Shown: positions 46,052-56,149, counted from the first letter of the stretch. The stretch: DNA of 64,000 nt from JACVRW01 sp963808545 (GCA_963808545.1 CAWEGB010000012.1:1-64000), one strand, 5' to 3'. Program-made: numbers and translations. Notes: generated by a model not told the origin, from the sequence alone.

Positions 46052-46068
46052 ACCCCCGCTTGGGGGGT
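46052..46068 (-). terminator. GC hairpin downstream of the DsbA-like gene
   Basis: ACCCCC (46052-46057) pairs with GGGGGT (46063-46068) across a short loop, 21 bp after the stop of the minus-strand DsbA-like gene and upstream of E1alpha. No T tract. Confidence 0.45.
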
Positions 46069-46088
46069 GGGCCGCGCCCGCCCGCTCG

Positions 46089-46673
46089 CTACGGGTGGCC
46101 GGCCATGGCCGCTGCGGCGTCCTCGAGGCGGTCGTCGCCGTAGAAGAGCTCTGTGCCGATCGCGACGGTGGGCACTCCCCTCACGCCACGATCGTAGGCC
46201 TCGGCGGTGGCCTGCTTGAGGCGGTCCTTCACGGACTGGGTCTCCAGCGCCTTGAGCACCGCGTTCGGGTGGAGCTCGCACGCCGCGGCGGCCATGAGCA
46301 CATAGTCGATCTGGGACAGGTCCTTGCCCCCGGCGAACGCTTGCCTGAATGCGGCCAGCGAATAGGCCACCGCCCGCCCGGCCTGCTGCGCGAACGTGGC
46401 CACCCTCATCGCCTGGAGGGTGTTGCTCGGCCAGGGGTCGGGCCAGCGGATCTCCATGAGCCCGTAGCTCTCGGCCCGCCGCTCGATCTCCCGCATGCCC
46501 TCATCGCGGGCGTCGGTGTTCGCCCATGACCCGCCGCCACTCTGCTGCCAGATCCCGCCGAGGAGGATCGGCTGCCAGACCGGAATCTCGGGGAGCGTCT
46601 GGTTGATGCGCTCCGCGGCCAGGTAGGCGTAGGGGGAGCCGACGTCGTAGTAGAAGATCGGCCGGTCGGGCAC
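46089..46673 (-). CDS. DsbA-family protein, 2-hydroxychromene-2-carboxylate isomerase-like
   Basis: 194 residues, GTG start. Thioredoxin-fold family with 'FYYDVGSPYAYLAAERI': the Ser-Pro-Tyr replaces the CxxC of true DsbA, as in glutathione-dependent hydroxychromene carboxylate isomerases. 'LLGGIWQQSGGGSW' and C-terminal 'RGVRGVPTVAIGTELFYGDD' (cis-Pro loop plus 'GDDRLED') match. Substrate unknown; actinobacteria use mycothiol rather than glutathione, so the cofactor is open. Confidence 0.85.
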   Translation of the reverse strand: MPDRPIFYYDVGSPYAYLAAERINQTLPEIPVWQPILLGGIWQQSGGGSWANTDARDEGMREIERRAESYGLMEIRWPDPWPSNTLQAMRVATFAQQAGRAVAYSLAAFRQAFAGGKDLSQIDYVLMAAAACELHPNAVLKALETQSVKDRLKQATAEAYDRGVRGVPTVAIGTELFYGDDRLEDAAAAMAGHP

Positions 46674-46704
46674 GGCGGAAGCGTAATGCCGCCGGCCCGG
46701 TTCT

Positions 46705-47594
46705 CTAGCGCAGGCGAAGCTTCGTGCCGGCCATGATCACGTCGGGATCGCCGGTCCCGATGGCCTCGGCGTTGAGCTCCCACAGGCGAGCGACCTCGGC
46801 CGATATCGCCGCGCTGCTCGCGCCGGGGCCGAGCTGGCGCTCGGCGATGACCCAGAGCGACTCTCCGGGCCGGACCGTGTGGAAGCGGGCATTGCCGGTC
46901 CGCGGCGCGGTTGCCTCGACGGCGATGGTCTGCCCGGCGGTTGCGGTCGTGTCGGATGCCGCGGGTTGCACCGGCGCCGCGACCTCGTGGTTCGCGGATG
47001 GAGGTGTGGCCGGCGGTCGGTCGGCGGGCGGCCGCATGAGCAACGTCAGACGCTCGGGTGCCGCGCTGTTTGCCGAGCCGGGTTCGGACCCAAGGGACTG
47101 GACGTTTGGTGAAGGCGCCGATGTCTCCTCTGTCCCGCGCGCGGGCGGAACCGGTTCGACGTTGAAGCCTCCAGAGAGCGGCGGAGCCTGAGGAGGCTCA
47201 CCGATCGGGCTGACCGAGGGGTCATCAACCGCTCCGGGAGGAGCGGTACCTGGCTCGCTCCCCTCCGGCCCCGGGACATCGAGATCGCTCCGCGGCTCGC
47301 TTTCGACCGGACCGGCGTCATCAGGGTCGCCGGAAAGCGGGCCGCTCGGAGGGGAGGACCGGCATCGAAAGGAAGTGCCGTGTCGCCACCGGGATCGAAC
47401 GCCGGCTGGCCGGACTCGGGGCTGACTCCCTGCCCAGGCGCCGCGGTGCCCTCCTGGGCGTTGTCGGGCTCAGCGGCCACCGAGGCTCCCGGGAGGAGGC
47501 CGGCGAGGCCGATGAGGGCACCGGCGATGAACTTGCGGCGGCGTGTGGGCCGACTGACGGTTGGGATGTGGCTAGTTGAGAGGATCGGTGACAC
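46705..47594 (-). CDS. LysM-domain cell-surface protein (one frameshift)
   Basis: Probable GTG start at 47594 leading to 'RPTRRRKFIAGALIGLAGLL' (Tat-like or membrane anchor), an acidic Pro/Gly/Ser linker, and near 47335 a shift into the frame reading 'PLSGDPDDAGPVESEPRSDL' and onward. The C-terminal 60 residues are one LysM domain ('FHTVRPGESLWVIAERQLGP', 'LWELNAEAIGTGDPDVIMAG'). LysM binds peptidoglycan GlcNAc. No catalytic domain. The start overlaps the end of the next secreted-protein gene by about 22 bp. Confidence 0.75.
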
Positions 47595-48175
47595 AGCGGA
47601 AGGGTTTGGCACCGGCAGCGGTGTTGGGAGTGAGGGCGACGCTGCCGACGTCGTCGGTGACGTAGAGGACATCGACCCGGCCCGGGGTTGAGGAGGGGAA
47701 GACCTCGCGGGTGAGTTCGCCGGCGGGGGCGATTGTGATGCCGGGGTTGCCGACAGCCGCTAAGCAGCTCGTCGTGATTCGGCAACCGACGTCCGGGCGC
47801 GGAGGGGGTCCCGACCTCCTCGCAGGCGATTACAGCTGTGCTGTACGGCGCTGGTGCACGAAGGTTCGTTTCGACGCATACGTCGTAGACGAGGCGTAGT
47901 GCCGCTTGGGACACTTGACGAGGAGCCGAGCCGCGGATACGCCGTTCAGTCGCTCAGCGTTCCTGGCGCGCGGTACTCGACCCAGGCGTGATTCCTTGAT
48001 CCGGCTCCCGCCGAGCGTGTTCCTCTTCAGGTCTCGGTAGGTGAGGGACCCGTTCTGAACGTCCCTTCCCGGTGACCGACAGCGCCGCGTAGGACGACCC
48101 GCCTAGGGCGATGAACACAGCAACCGTCGCCATCACGTTGGCGTAGGTCAAGCGCTGCTTGATTGCCTCGATCAC
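47572..48175 (-). pseudogene. Secreted 'ANVMATVAVFIALGG' family protein, frameshifted
   Basis: From GTG 48175: 'VIEAIKQRLTYANVMATVAV' then 'FIALGGSSYAALSVTG', an export segment common in Thermoleophilia surface proteins (recollection). Later pieces in other frames: 'DVQNGSLTYRDLKRNTLGG', 'RIKESRLGRVPRARNAERL', 'VYDVCVETNLRAPAPYST', 'GRRLPNHDELLS', and 'NPGITIAPAGELTREVFPSS' to 'TAAGAKPFRCVTDPLN' with TAG at 47572-47574. Shifts are needed near 48055, 47915 and 47750. The alternating 'NxSLxxRDLxxNTL' pattern resembles pentapeptide-like surface repeats. Function unknown. Confidence 0.6.
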
Positions 48176-48263
48176 GGGGTCGCTCAGTTTCGTTGGGCTT
48201 CCTCGGGATAACCCACGGCGCGGTGCGGAGTCTCGCACTCGCGCGGCCGATACGTAATCCGTG

Positions 48264-50562
48264 TCATGAGCAGCGCGGCCCGCGCACTTGGACGGAGACC
48301 TCCTTGGTGCGTCCGGTTTGGAAGGCATAGCCCGCTTCAGCCGGAAGGCGGGCGCGGAATCGGTAGCGAACGACACCGCACGTGCGCCGGAAGGCGTAGC
48401 GGACAGTCCACGACCCGTCAGGCCCGGTGCGTGTGGTTCTGAAGGTCTGCCAGCGCCCCGAGAGCACGACCTGTAGCTCCACGAGCTTGCCCGCCGGCGG
48501 CGTCGGGAGGGACCGGAGCACTCCGGCGAAGCGAACACTGCGTCCGTTTCGGAGCCTGCGGGGAGCGGCGCGAATGGTCGACGCGGCCGACGTGATCATG
48601 CTCACCTCAGCCTGCGAGGGCAGCATGAGCTCGAGTGCCTCGGTAGACAAACCGGAGCGTGCGAGTTGCGTCGGCAGTAGCCCGGTAGGTGTAGTTGCCC
48701 GCGCTGTCGGTTGTAATCACGCCGACCAGCTGCTCGGGAGCGGCGGTGCTACGTGAGAAGACTTCCACCGACGCAGCCGGGATCGGTTGGCCGTCGCGGT
48801 TCTCCAGCCGACCCTCAATGTCGACTTGCTCCCCGTACTCGACGCGGGCCTGCTGGCGTATCGTTTCGATACGCCGTCGCACTCTTCGCCGTTTACCGCG
48901 ACGCTTGATCACGCGGCTGACGATGCGTTCGCCTACCACTCCGGCCTTCATGGCCGTCGTTATTCGGAGGGGAAGCGTCAGCGTCATGAGCTGCCCGTTG
49001 GTCCGTCGGTCGGTGCTGTTCTGGTTCGAGGCGCGATCGCGCGCGGTGGCACGGGCCTGGTAAACGCCGGGAGGCAAGAGAGAGTCGTCGACGCGAGCGA
49101 CAAGGCGATTTCCCTGGACGGAAGTGGTCAGCGCCTGCCACGTACCGGAACCCTGCCTGCTCAACTCGATCTGGCCCGCGGCCAGGCCGGAGATCTTGTC
49201 GTTCACCGCAACCGAGATGAGTGTCGGGTCGGACGATGGCGAAGCTTCGAAAGCAAGCTCCGGGGGCTCGGGATCGAAGCGAAGCGTGATCGGCACGGAG
49301 GCGTTCGCAGGTTCCTGATTGCCGGCGGCGTCCTGTCGCCACAAACGCAGTTGCCATTGACCTGGGCCGGGCACGGTGATGTTGGGAAGGCTCGAAATGT
49401 TCCCGCCCGGGTGACTCTTGGTGGCGCACGCCGTTCCCGCCGCGGAGCAGATCCTGCGTGTAGGCGCCGGAGATTGGCGCACGGTCGCCTTCTGACGGGT
49501 TCGTCCAGCTCAGATCAAAGTCGTTGCGGTTTCGCCAGGTATCGCCTCCGTCGAGACTCACGGCAACTGCGCCAGGCGCGGTGTTGTCGACTCGCACCAG
49601 CGTCGGCGCCGTGGCCCCGACGTTGCCGGCCGCATCGGTCGCGCTCACCGACCAGTGACTGCGTGCCGTCGTTGATCGCGGTGGTGTCGACGGCGATGGC
49701 GCCAGCACCGTTCACGCAAGGCACGGGCATCGCGTAGTTACACGCACGGTCGTGCTTTCCTCGCGAGAAGCCCTCGACCAACGCCGCTCGCTACCTTCAC
49801 CCCAACGTTGTCCAACGCCGCATAGCTCACGCTCTGCTTCCCCCGCACCCACTGGCCCTGGGTGAAGGGGTTGTTCTTCAGGATCGTCACCGCCGGGCGG
49901 CTCACGTCCACCACCGTCGCCTGGGCCTTGAACGTGCGGATGTAGTTGAGGCCTCGGCTCGAGCAGTACGGCTTCCTCGCCTTGCCCAGGCAGACGATCC
50001 GCTGGACGATTCTCGTCGCCCCTCGGATGTCGTAGGTCCGGGGGCGTGGCCAGGCTGCCGCCTGGGCGAGACCGCGCTTCGGGCAGCCCTTGTTGGCGCG
50101 GACGTTCTTGATCGGGATGGGCGGGCCGTCGGGGCGGCCGGCCCAGAGTTGGAGGGCGTAGCGGCAGTCGCGGCGCCGGGCCTGGCCGGACCAGGTGAGT
50201 CGCCCGAAGCGCGTGCCCGGTGGTGCGTTCATCACGAAGCCCGAGCGCGAACCGCGTTCGACGCGTCCCGCGCGGGGCACATTCGACGTGACCAGGCCGC
50301 GCAATCCAGGGCCGAGCGGATCGCAGGCTCGTTTCCACATCATCCCGCGTGTGGCGAAGTCGCTGAACGCCTGAGTCGAGAAGTTGCCCGGGTCGGCCAG
50401 GCAGGCGTTGATCGAGTATTCGCTGGCTGCAGCTGAACCGGGCTGAGATCCGAGGAGGACGACGGCGGCGAAGACGGTGAGGGCGGCGCGCCGGGGTAGC
50501 ACCGCGGTCGAGGCCGCACGCGCGACTTGGCGACTGATGCAAGCGGCGGGGCTGTTGGTCAT
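48264..50562 (-). pseudogene. Large secreted Ig-like/fibronectin-like surface protein, frameshifted
   Basis: About 765 residues if repaired. Starts 'MTNSPAACISRQVARAASTA' with a signal segment ('RAALTVFAAVVLLGSQPGSA') and a lectin-like region with conserved Cys. Frames change near 49755, 49650, 49485 and 48640. Middle pieces: 'VSATDAAGNVGATAPTLVRV', 'WQLRLWRQDAAGNQEPANAS', 'ARATARDRASNQNSTDRRT', three Ig-like or FN3-like modules of the 'DAAGN' type. Near the end: 'EYGEQVDIEGRLENRDGQPI' and 'RFRARLPAEAGYAFQTGRTK'. Extracellular, non-catalytic by appearance. Confidence 0.65.
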
Positions 50563-50591
50563 GGCCCTCTAAGAACCGACGACGGAAGGTT

Positions 50592-50608
50592 CGCCCCCTT
50601 TGGGGGCG
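50592..50608 (-). terminator. Strong GC hairpin
   Basis: CGCCCCC (50592-50598) pairs with GGGGGCG (50602-50608) across TTT, in the 169-bp gap between the end of lpd (upstream on the minus strand) and the start of the Ig-like gene. It probably ends the lpd transcript. No other gene is seen in the gap. Confidence 0.55.
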
Positions 50609-50731
50609 CCGCAGACTAATGCGGCCGAGCCGCAGCTCAACTGGGGCAGCCGCCTACGGCGCATGCTTTTTGCGGAACGTGCGGTGTTATCGACACAGAA
50701 GAGCGCCCCCTACGGGAGCGGGCCCGCAGCC

Positions 50732-52114
50732 CTACCCGTGAATCAGCCAACCATCCGTCGCCCGGGCCGCCTCCATGACGGTCTCCGCGAACGCCGGATG
50801 CGGGTGAATCGTGCGCGCAACCTCGGGGTAGCCGCCCTCGAGCTCGCGCGCGTTCACGAGCTCCTGAATCAGGTCGGCCGCCTTCACCGAGCAGATGTGG
50901 GCGCCCAGGATCTCGCCGTACTTCTTGTCGCCCACGATCTTGACCAGGCCGCTCCGGTCGCCGTAGACGGTCGGCGCTCCGACGGCGCCCATCGGGACCT
51001 TGCCCACGGTCACGTCGAAACCCTCGTCGCGAGCCTCTTTCTCGGTCAGGCCGAACGAGGCCACCTGCGGGTGACAGAAGGTCACGGCGGGGATGTAGGT
51101 GTAGTCGATGGGATGAGGGTCGTTGCCGGCGGCGTCCTCCACGGCGATGATCCCCTCGTCTGACGCCTTGTGGGCCAGTGCGGGCCCGGGCACCATGTCG
51201 CCGATCGCCCACACCCCGTCCAACGACGTGCGCAGCCGGCCGTCGACCTTGATCAGGCCGCGGTCGTCCACCTCCACGCCGGCCTCCTCGAGCCCCAGCC
51301 CCTCCACGTCCGGCGCGCGGCCCGCGGCGATCACCAGGTAGTCGAAGTCCTCGGACTCCCCGTTGAAGGACACCGAGACGCTCGAATCAGACGCCGAAGC
51401 GCCCTCGACCTTCGCCCCTGTCTCGATGCGCACGTTCTGCTTCTTGATCTCCCGAGCGCACGCCTTGGCGATGTCCGCGTCCTCCAACGGAAGGATCTGC
51501 GGCAGCGCCTCGAGCAGCACCACCTCGGTGCCCAAACGCCCGAACGCCGAGGCGATCTCGGTCCCCGACGCGCCGGCCCCGATGATGCACAGCCGCGAGG
51601 GCTGCTCGTCCAGGAGCCACATCCCCGCGGTATCGAGGATCCGCGGCCCGAACTGGAGGTCGAGCAGCGGCTTGGCCACCGAGCCACAGGCGAGGATCAC
51701 GCGGTCGGCCTCGATCTCGGTGCCGTCGAACTGGCCCCCGATCTTCACGTTGGCGTCGTCGGTGACCGAGCCGAAGCCGTCGATGTAGTCGATCTTGTTC
51801 TTGTCGAACAGCATGCTCACGCCGCCGGTGAGCGTCTTGACGACCTTGTCGCGGTGCTTGGTGGCGCCGGAGTAGTCGATCGAGGAGCCGTCGACCTTGA
51901 TGCCGAAGGAATCCGCGTGCTGGACCTCCTGGTAGACCTCGGCCACGCGCAGAATCGACTTGGCCGGGATGCAGGCCTCGTTGAGACAGCGCCCGCCGAC
52001 GTTGCCCTTCTCCACTACCGCCGTCTTCAGCCCGAGCTGCGCAGCCCGGATCGCGGCGACGTAGCCGCCCGGCCCCGAGCCGATCACGATGCAGTCGTAC
52101 TTGCTCTCCGGCAT
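50732..52114 (-). CDS. lpd: Dihydrolipoamide dehydrogenase (E3)
   Basis: 460 residues. FAD motif 'CIVIGSGPGGYVAAIRAAQL', redox Cys pair in 'GGRCLNEACIPAKSILRVAE' (CxxxxC, with Arg-Cys and Glu-Ala where Thr-Cys and Val-Gly are commoner), NAD motif 'LCIIGAGASGTEIASAFGRL', second FAD motif 'DGVWAIGDMVPGPALAHKAS', and the C-terminal 'EVARTIHPHPAFAETVMEAA' His-X4-Glu pair. Reoxidises lipoyl E2, here encoded 7 kb away rather than in the same operon; may also serve glycine cleavage or other complexes. Confidence 0.95.
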   Translation of the reverse strand: MPESKYDCIVIGSGPGGYVAAIRAAQLGLKTAVVEKGNVGGRCLNEACIPAKSILRVAEVYQEVQHADSFGIKVDGSSIDYSGATKHRDKVVKTLTGGVSMLFDKNKIDYIDGFGSVTDDANVKIGGQFDGTEIEADRVILACGSVAKPLLDLQFGPRILDTAGMWLLDEQPSRLCIIGAGASGTEIASAFGRLGTEVVLLEALPQILPLEDADIAKACAREIKKQNVRIETGAKVEGASASDSSVSVSFNGESEDFDYLVIAAGRAPDVEGLGLEEAGVEVDDRGLIKVDGRLRTSLDGVWAIGDMVPGPALAHKASDEGIIAVEDAAGNDPHPIDYTYIPAVTFCHPQVASFGLTEKEARDEGFDVTVGKVPMGAVGAPTVYGDRSGLVKIVGDKKYGEILGAHICSVKAADLIQELVNARELEGGYPEVARTIHPHPAFAETVMEAARATDGWLIHG

Positions 52115-52130
52115 GGCGGGTCGAGAGTAC

Positions 52131-52695
52131 CTATCGCGCCGAGGAGCCCGGCCGCTCGGGCATCTGGATGCGAGCCATTGCCTTGACCAGGTACCAGAAC
52201 AGGACTCCCGAGCCCACGAGGATGGCGGTCACGATCAGCGCGGCCCAGATCGAGGTGGCCTGAATCAGCGCCAGCGCGCACACGATCAGAGTGATGGCGA
52301 GCAGCGTCTGCATGCCGAGCACCGCCCAGTAGCGGGCCTTCCACATCCCGTAGGCCACCAGCGCCAGCACCGCCGCCACCAGCAGGCTGCCCACGAGGGC
52401 CTGGTTGCTGTCCGAGTCGCTCGCCGCCGTTCCAGCCGAAGAGCGTGGCCACCACGTTCGCCAGGCAGAGGAGTGCGGCCGCGATTGCCCCGACGGTGAC
52501 CGCGGCCGGCCGCTCGCCCGGCCGGAGCGGCTTGAGCGAGCGCCGGGCCTCCTCGTCCTTGGCCCGGCCGCGGGCGTAGCCGCGCGGGGGCGCCTCCTCG
52601 GAGGTAGGAGTGGGAGCCGCCTCGGGCGGCGGCGCGGCGGGAGCGGGCCGAGACCCGGCCGCCCGGCGCCGCTTACGGCTGTTCTTCTGAGCCAC
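52131..52695 (-). CDS. Membrane protein with cytosolic basic/Pro-rich N-terminus (one frameshift)
   Basis: GTG 52695: 'VAQKNSRKRRRAAGSRPAPA', then 'PLRPGERPAAVTVGAIAAAL' and a first helix ending 'NVVATLFGWNG'. Near 52430 the frame shifts; the second frame gives 'GSLLVAAVLALVAYGMWKAR', 'YWAVLGMQTLLAITLIVCAL' and 'IVTAILVGSGVLFWYLVKAM', i.e. three more helices. The start overlaps the end of thiE by 23 bp and the stop is 17 bp upstream of lpd. Unknown function. Confidence 0.7.
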
Positions 52696-53332
52696 CCGGG
52701 CCCTCGAGGAGCGCGGCGCGCAGCGCCGCGGCCGCCAGGCGCGGGTCGGCCGCGTCACGGATGACGCGCACCACCACGATCCGGGAGGCGCCGGCGGAGA
52801 TCACCTCGCGGACGTTATCGAGGTCGATTCCGCCGATCGCGAACCAGGGCGTGCTCCCGGCGACCGACGCCGCGTGACGCACGTAGTCGAGCCCCGCCGC
52901 CGGGCGGCCCTCCTTGGTCGGCGTCTCCCACACCGGCCCGACGCTCAGCTCGTCGGCCTCGCCCGCGGCCAGCGCCGCGTCGAGCTGCGCCGCCGAATGC
53001 GTCGAGAGACCCAGCAGCACCTCCTCCCCCACCACCGCCCGGGCATCGGCCGGCGACATGTCGTCCTGCCCCAGGTGCAGCCCGTCGGCACCGCAGTCCG
53101 TGACCAGGTCGGACCGGTCGTTGAGCCAGAACAGCGCGTCGTGCTCGTCGCACACCCGCCGGAAGACGGCGGCCGCCTCGAGCAGCTCCGCGTCCGTGGC
53201 GGACTTGTCGCGCAGCTGCAGCATGTCGGCCCCGCCCTCGAGCGACGCCCGGAGCAACTCCTCGAGCCCGGGCCGCACGTCGGTGACGAAGTACAGCCGG
53301 GCGCGGGCGAGCCGCTCGCGGCGGGAGCTCAC
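52673..53332 (-). CDS. thiE: Thiamine-phosphate synthase
   Basis: 219 residues, GTG start. Joins hydroxymethylpyrimidine diphosphate and thiazole phosphate. TIM-barrel motifs: 'GGADMLQLRDKSATDAEL', 'FWLNDRSDLVTDCGADGLHL', 'GQDDMSPADA', 'LSVGPVWETPTKEGRPAAGL', 'WFAIGGIDLDNV'. Not adjacent to the riboswitch-controlled thiO-thiS-thiG genes 3 kb away. Confidence 0.95.
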   Translation of the reverse strand: MSSRRERLARARLYFVTDVRPGLEELLRASLEGGADMLQLRDKSATDAELLEAAAVFRRVCDEHDALFWLNDRSDLVTDCGADGLHLGQDDMSPADARAVVGEEVLLGLSTHSAAQLDAALAAGEADELSVGPVWETPTKEGRPAAGLDYVRHAASVAGSTPWFAIGGIDLDNVREVISAGASRIVVVRVIRDAADPRLAAAALRAALLEGPGGSEEQP

Positions 53333-53339
53333 GTACGGC

Positions 53340-54281
53340 CTAGGGATTGAAGGCGGAACCGCGCAGCGTCTTCTTCACGGTCCGGTACGCCGGACGCGGC
53401 TTGTTCTTGTTGGTCACCAGGCCGGCGTCGAAGCGATTGCGCCCGACCGGCTGCTGCCAGTTGTAGATGTAGAGCCGCTTGATGCGCGAGCGATAGCGCT
53501 TGGCCAGCGCGAACATCCGCCTGACCGCCTTGTTGGCGCGGCTCTCCGAGAACGGGAACAGCTTGCCGCCGGTGGGAAGCGTGAACTTGACGATCCCGCC
53601 GGTCTCGGTGAGCCAGATCTGGCCCTTGACGGCCTTGACGAGACGCCTGGTCCCGCCGGTGACCTGGCCCTTGCGCAGGTTGGTGTCGCGGTAGTTGTGG
53701 AGGCCCCAGATCCTCGGGCTGCGGGCGTACTTCTTGAACTCCGCGAGCCACTTCTCCATGTTGCGCTCGTCGATCACGTCGGCGGCGATGATCTTGCAGC
53801 CGCGGCAGCGGGCCCGCACCACGTTGTAGAACTGCGCGGCGCGCTTGGGGTTCTTGAACGTCGGCTGCGAGCGGTGGTTGGCCTCGTTCCAGGGGCTGAT
53901 CACCCTGACCTGCGGCCAGCGCTTGCGGAAGGCCTTGAAGGCGCGCGTGTACTCGCGGACGGTGGGGAGCTTGCAGGGCCGGCGTGGGCAGGCCGAGCCG
54001 AGCGACTGGCTGAAGCTGATCAGGGGCTCCACGCCCGCGAACTCCGCCTGCGCCAGCCAGCTGTTGAGCCAACCGCGCTCCCTCGACTTGAGTGCCACGT
54101 TCCACGAGGGGAAGTAGCGCGCCCGCTTGATCTCCAGATCCTCGAATAGAGGGTCGGTGAACATCGCGGCGCTCTGCTCGCCGATGCCGACCGAGATGGC
54201 GGCCTCGGAACGTTGAGGAGCAGCGAGGGTGACGGCCACGACGGCCAGGGCGGTTGCCAGTACGGCGAGCGAGCGAATCAT
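53340..54281 (-). CDS. Secreted glycoside hydrolase, clan-A-like TIM barrel (1)
   Basis: 313 residues from ATG 54281 (longer upstream frame not credible). Signal peptide 1-27 ('AVLATALAVVAVTLAAPQRS'). Catalytic acid/base Glu in 'VRVISPWNEANHRSQPTF' and nucleophile Glu in 'QIWLTETGGIVKF', with 'IWGLHNYRDTN' between. The N-E and T-E-T placement at strands 4 and 7 is the GH-A clan layout. Basic, Arg/Lys-rich surface. Substrate not identifiable. Follows a second hydrolase gene by 35 bp. Confidence 0.78.
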   Translation of the reverse strand: MIRSLAVLATALAVVAVTLAAPQRSEAAISVGIGEQSAAMFTDPLFEDLEIKRARYFPSWNVALKSRERGWLNSWLAQAEFAGVEPLISFSQSLGSACPRRPCKLPTVREYTRAFKAFRKRWPQVRVISPWNEANHRSQPTFKNPKRAAQFYNVVRARCRGCKIIAADVIDERNMEKWLAEFKKYARSPRIWGLHNYRDTNLRKGQVTGGTRRLVKAVKGQIWLTETGGIVKFTLPTGGKLFPFSESRANKAVRRMFALAKRYRSRIKRLYIYNWQQPVGRNRFDAGLVTNKNKPRPAYRTVKKTLRGSAFNP

Positions 54282-54316
54282 GTTCCTCCGGAGCGTAGCT
54301 AGGGGTACGGTGATAA

Positions 54317-55762
54317 TCAGAAGAGCGTCACGGACTTGACCCGCGGACTGAACTGGCCGTCCGAGGTCAGGCGGTAGGTTCGCCGGGAAGCGCCAGACAG
54401 CCTGAAACGGGCGCTGAAGTAGCCGCGCACGTTGCGGACGGTGATCGGCCCCCCCAGGTTCTGGAAGCTGCCGCTGCCGCGGCGCTGCTGCACCTGAACC
54501 ACGGCGCCCGCGCCTCCGGGCCGGGCGGCGCCACGTACTTCCACGGCGTTCGATCCGAGGCGCCGGACAAGGATGGGCAGCCGGTAGGCGTCGTAGACGC
54601 CGGGCTTCTTGCGGCCGCCGGCGAAGCGCAGGCCGCCCTGCCACAGCCCCGGGTCACCGGGCGTGTCCTCCATCGTGTACTGCGAGTACGCGACCACCCG
54701 GCGGTTGCGCTGGGCGAGCCACAGCTCGGAGATCCCCATGAACAGCGGGATGCGCTTGAGCCGGGCGCCGAACGGGTCCGGCGGATTCGACTGGAAGTCG
54801 AACTCGGTGATCCAGATCGGCAGGCGGCGGCCGCTCACCCGGCGCTTGGCCCGCGCGCGGTCGAGCAGCCTCGTGACCCTGGGAAGGGAGCGGATGGTGG
54901 CGTCGTCGGAGGAGATCTCCGGGGTGTTCGGCCCGCCGCCCCGCGTGTAGGGGTGGTAGGCGAAGCCGTCGAGCCCCGAGATGCGCTTGTAGCGCTGGCA
55001 GCCGCGCACGCGGGCGGCGCGCCCCCGGTAGGCCCGGTAGCGCGAATCGAGGCAGAAGAACTCGCGCAGGAAGCGCAGCGGCCTCAGGTTCTTCCGCGGC
55101 CCGGTGGAGCTGCTGCCCTGGGGCAACAGCTCGCCGAACAGGATGGTGTCGCCGCCGGCCCCCGCCCGCCGCAGCCCCGACACGCCCGAGCGGACCATGT
55201 TGCGATACAGGTGGGGAGCCACGGGCACGCCCTTGCGGGCCTGCGGGTACAGGTACTTGAAGAGGTTCGGCTCGTTGTAGAACGACCACACGTCGACGCT
55301 GCCGTAGCGCGTGGCGGCCGCCTCGGCAAAGCGCCCGTACTCACGGGCACTGGGCCGGTCGAAGCGCTCGTACCGCCCTCGCCGGCCCTTGGTGGCCCAG
55401 CTCGGAGCTGGAGGCGTGAGCGCGAAGATGACCTCGAAGCCCCGGGCCTGGGCGTCGCGCACGAATGCGTCGTAGACGCCCCAGCCGGGATAGTCCGCCG
55501 GGTCGGAGCCGTCGAAGCCGGCCGGCTTGCGGCGCCCGGCCGGGGCCACGGTCGCCCAGTCGAGGTTGGCCTTGACGGCGTCGGCGCCGAGGCCCTCGAT
55601 TTCGTCGAGGGTGGTGTTGCGGACCGCATCTCCGCTGCCGAGCAGCAGCGAGTCGTCCTGGAAGATCGCGAGCTGACGCGAAGAGGCGGCGGCCGCGGAG
55701 GGAATGAGGGCCAGCGCGGTGAGCGCGAGCGCGAGCATGGTTATGAGCGTTCTTGATCGCAT
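54317..55762 (-). CDS. Secreted glycoside hydrolase, clan-A-like TIM barrel (2)
   Basis: 481 residues from ATG 55762 ('MRSRTLITMLALALTALALI'), signal peptide 1-25. 'VDVWSFYNEPNLFKYLYPQ' holds the acid/base Glu and 'LPIWITEFDFQSNPPDPFG' the nucleophile Glu, as in GH5/GH39/GH42-type barrels. A beta-rich C-terminal part of about 100 residues follows ('VQVQQRRGSGSFQNLGGPI', 'TYRLTSDGQFSP'), probably a carbohydrate-binding or accessory module. Likely co-transcribed with the smaller hydrolase downstream. Confidence 0.8.
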   Translation of the reverse strand: MRSRTLITMLALALTALALIPSAAAASSRQLAIFQDDSLLLGSGDAVRNTTLDEIEGLGADAVKANLDWATVAPAGRRKPAGFDGSDPADYPGWGVYDAFVRDAQARGFEVIFALTPPAPSWATKGRRGRYERFDRPSAREYGRFAEAAATRYGSVDVWSFYNEPNLFKYLYPQARKGVPVAPHLYRNMVRSGVSGLRRAGAGGDTILFGELLPQGSSSTGPRKNLRPLRFLREFFCLDSRYRAYRGRAARVRGCQRYKRISGLDGFAYHPYTRGGGPNTPEISSDDATIRSLPRVTRLLDRARAKRRVSGRRLPIWITEFDFQSNPPDPFGARLKRIPLFMGISELWLAQRNRRVVAYSQYTMEDTPGDPGLWQGGLRFAGGRKKPGVYDAYRLPILVRRLGSNAVEVRGAARPGGAGAVVQVQQRRGSGSFQNLGGPITVRNVRGYFSARFRLSGASRRTYRLTSDGQFSPRVKSVTLF

Positions 55763-55936
55763 TTCGTCAGCAGGCGAAAGGTCGGGTTCGGCGAACATGA
55801 CGCGGGGGCCTGATCGCGCGCCTTCGGCACCGGCGCGCAGTCGCGTCTTCGCCCATCACAAACACACGGAACGCGTCGGGTTGCGGTCTCCCGCGACTGC
55901 TAGCGTCCCGCCGGCAGGGTCTAAGGGGTATCAGAA

Positions 55937-56149
55937 ATGAGCATTGGGGTATCCATCTTCTTGATCGCGGCGGGCGCCATCTTGCGCTATGCCGTCACCG
56001 CCGAGGTCTCCGGCGTCGAGCTGCAGACCGTCGGATTGATCCTCATGATCGTCGGCATCATCGGGCTCGTGATCTCGCTCGCCGTGATCTTCCTGCGCGA
56101 CGACAGTCGCCCGGGCACGTCGGCCGACGATCCCACGCGTCGTTACTAG
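55937..56149 (+). CDS. Small two-helix membrane protein, DUF6458-type
   Basis: 70 residues: 'MSIGVSIFLIAAGAILRYAV', a short 'TAEVSGVELQTVG' loop, second helix 'LILMIVGIIGLVISLAVIFL', charged tail. This pattern is widespread in actinobacteria as DUF6458 (recollection). Function unknown. Upstream of the TPP riboswitch, same strand. Confidence 0.82.
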   Translation: MSIGVSIFLIAAGAILRYAVTAEVSGVELQTVGLILMIVGIIGLVISLAVIFLRDDSRPGTSADDPTRRY

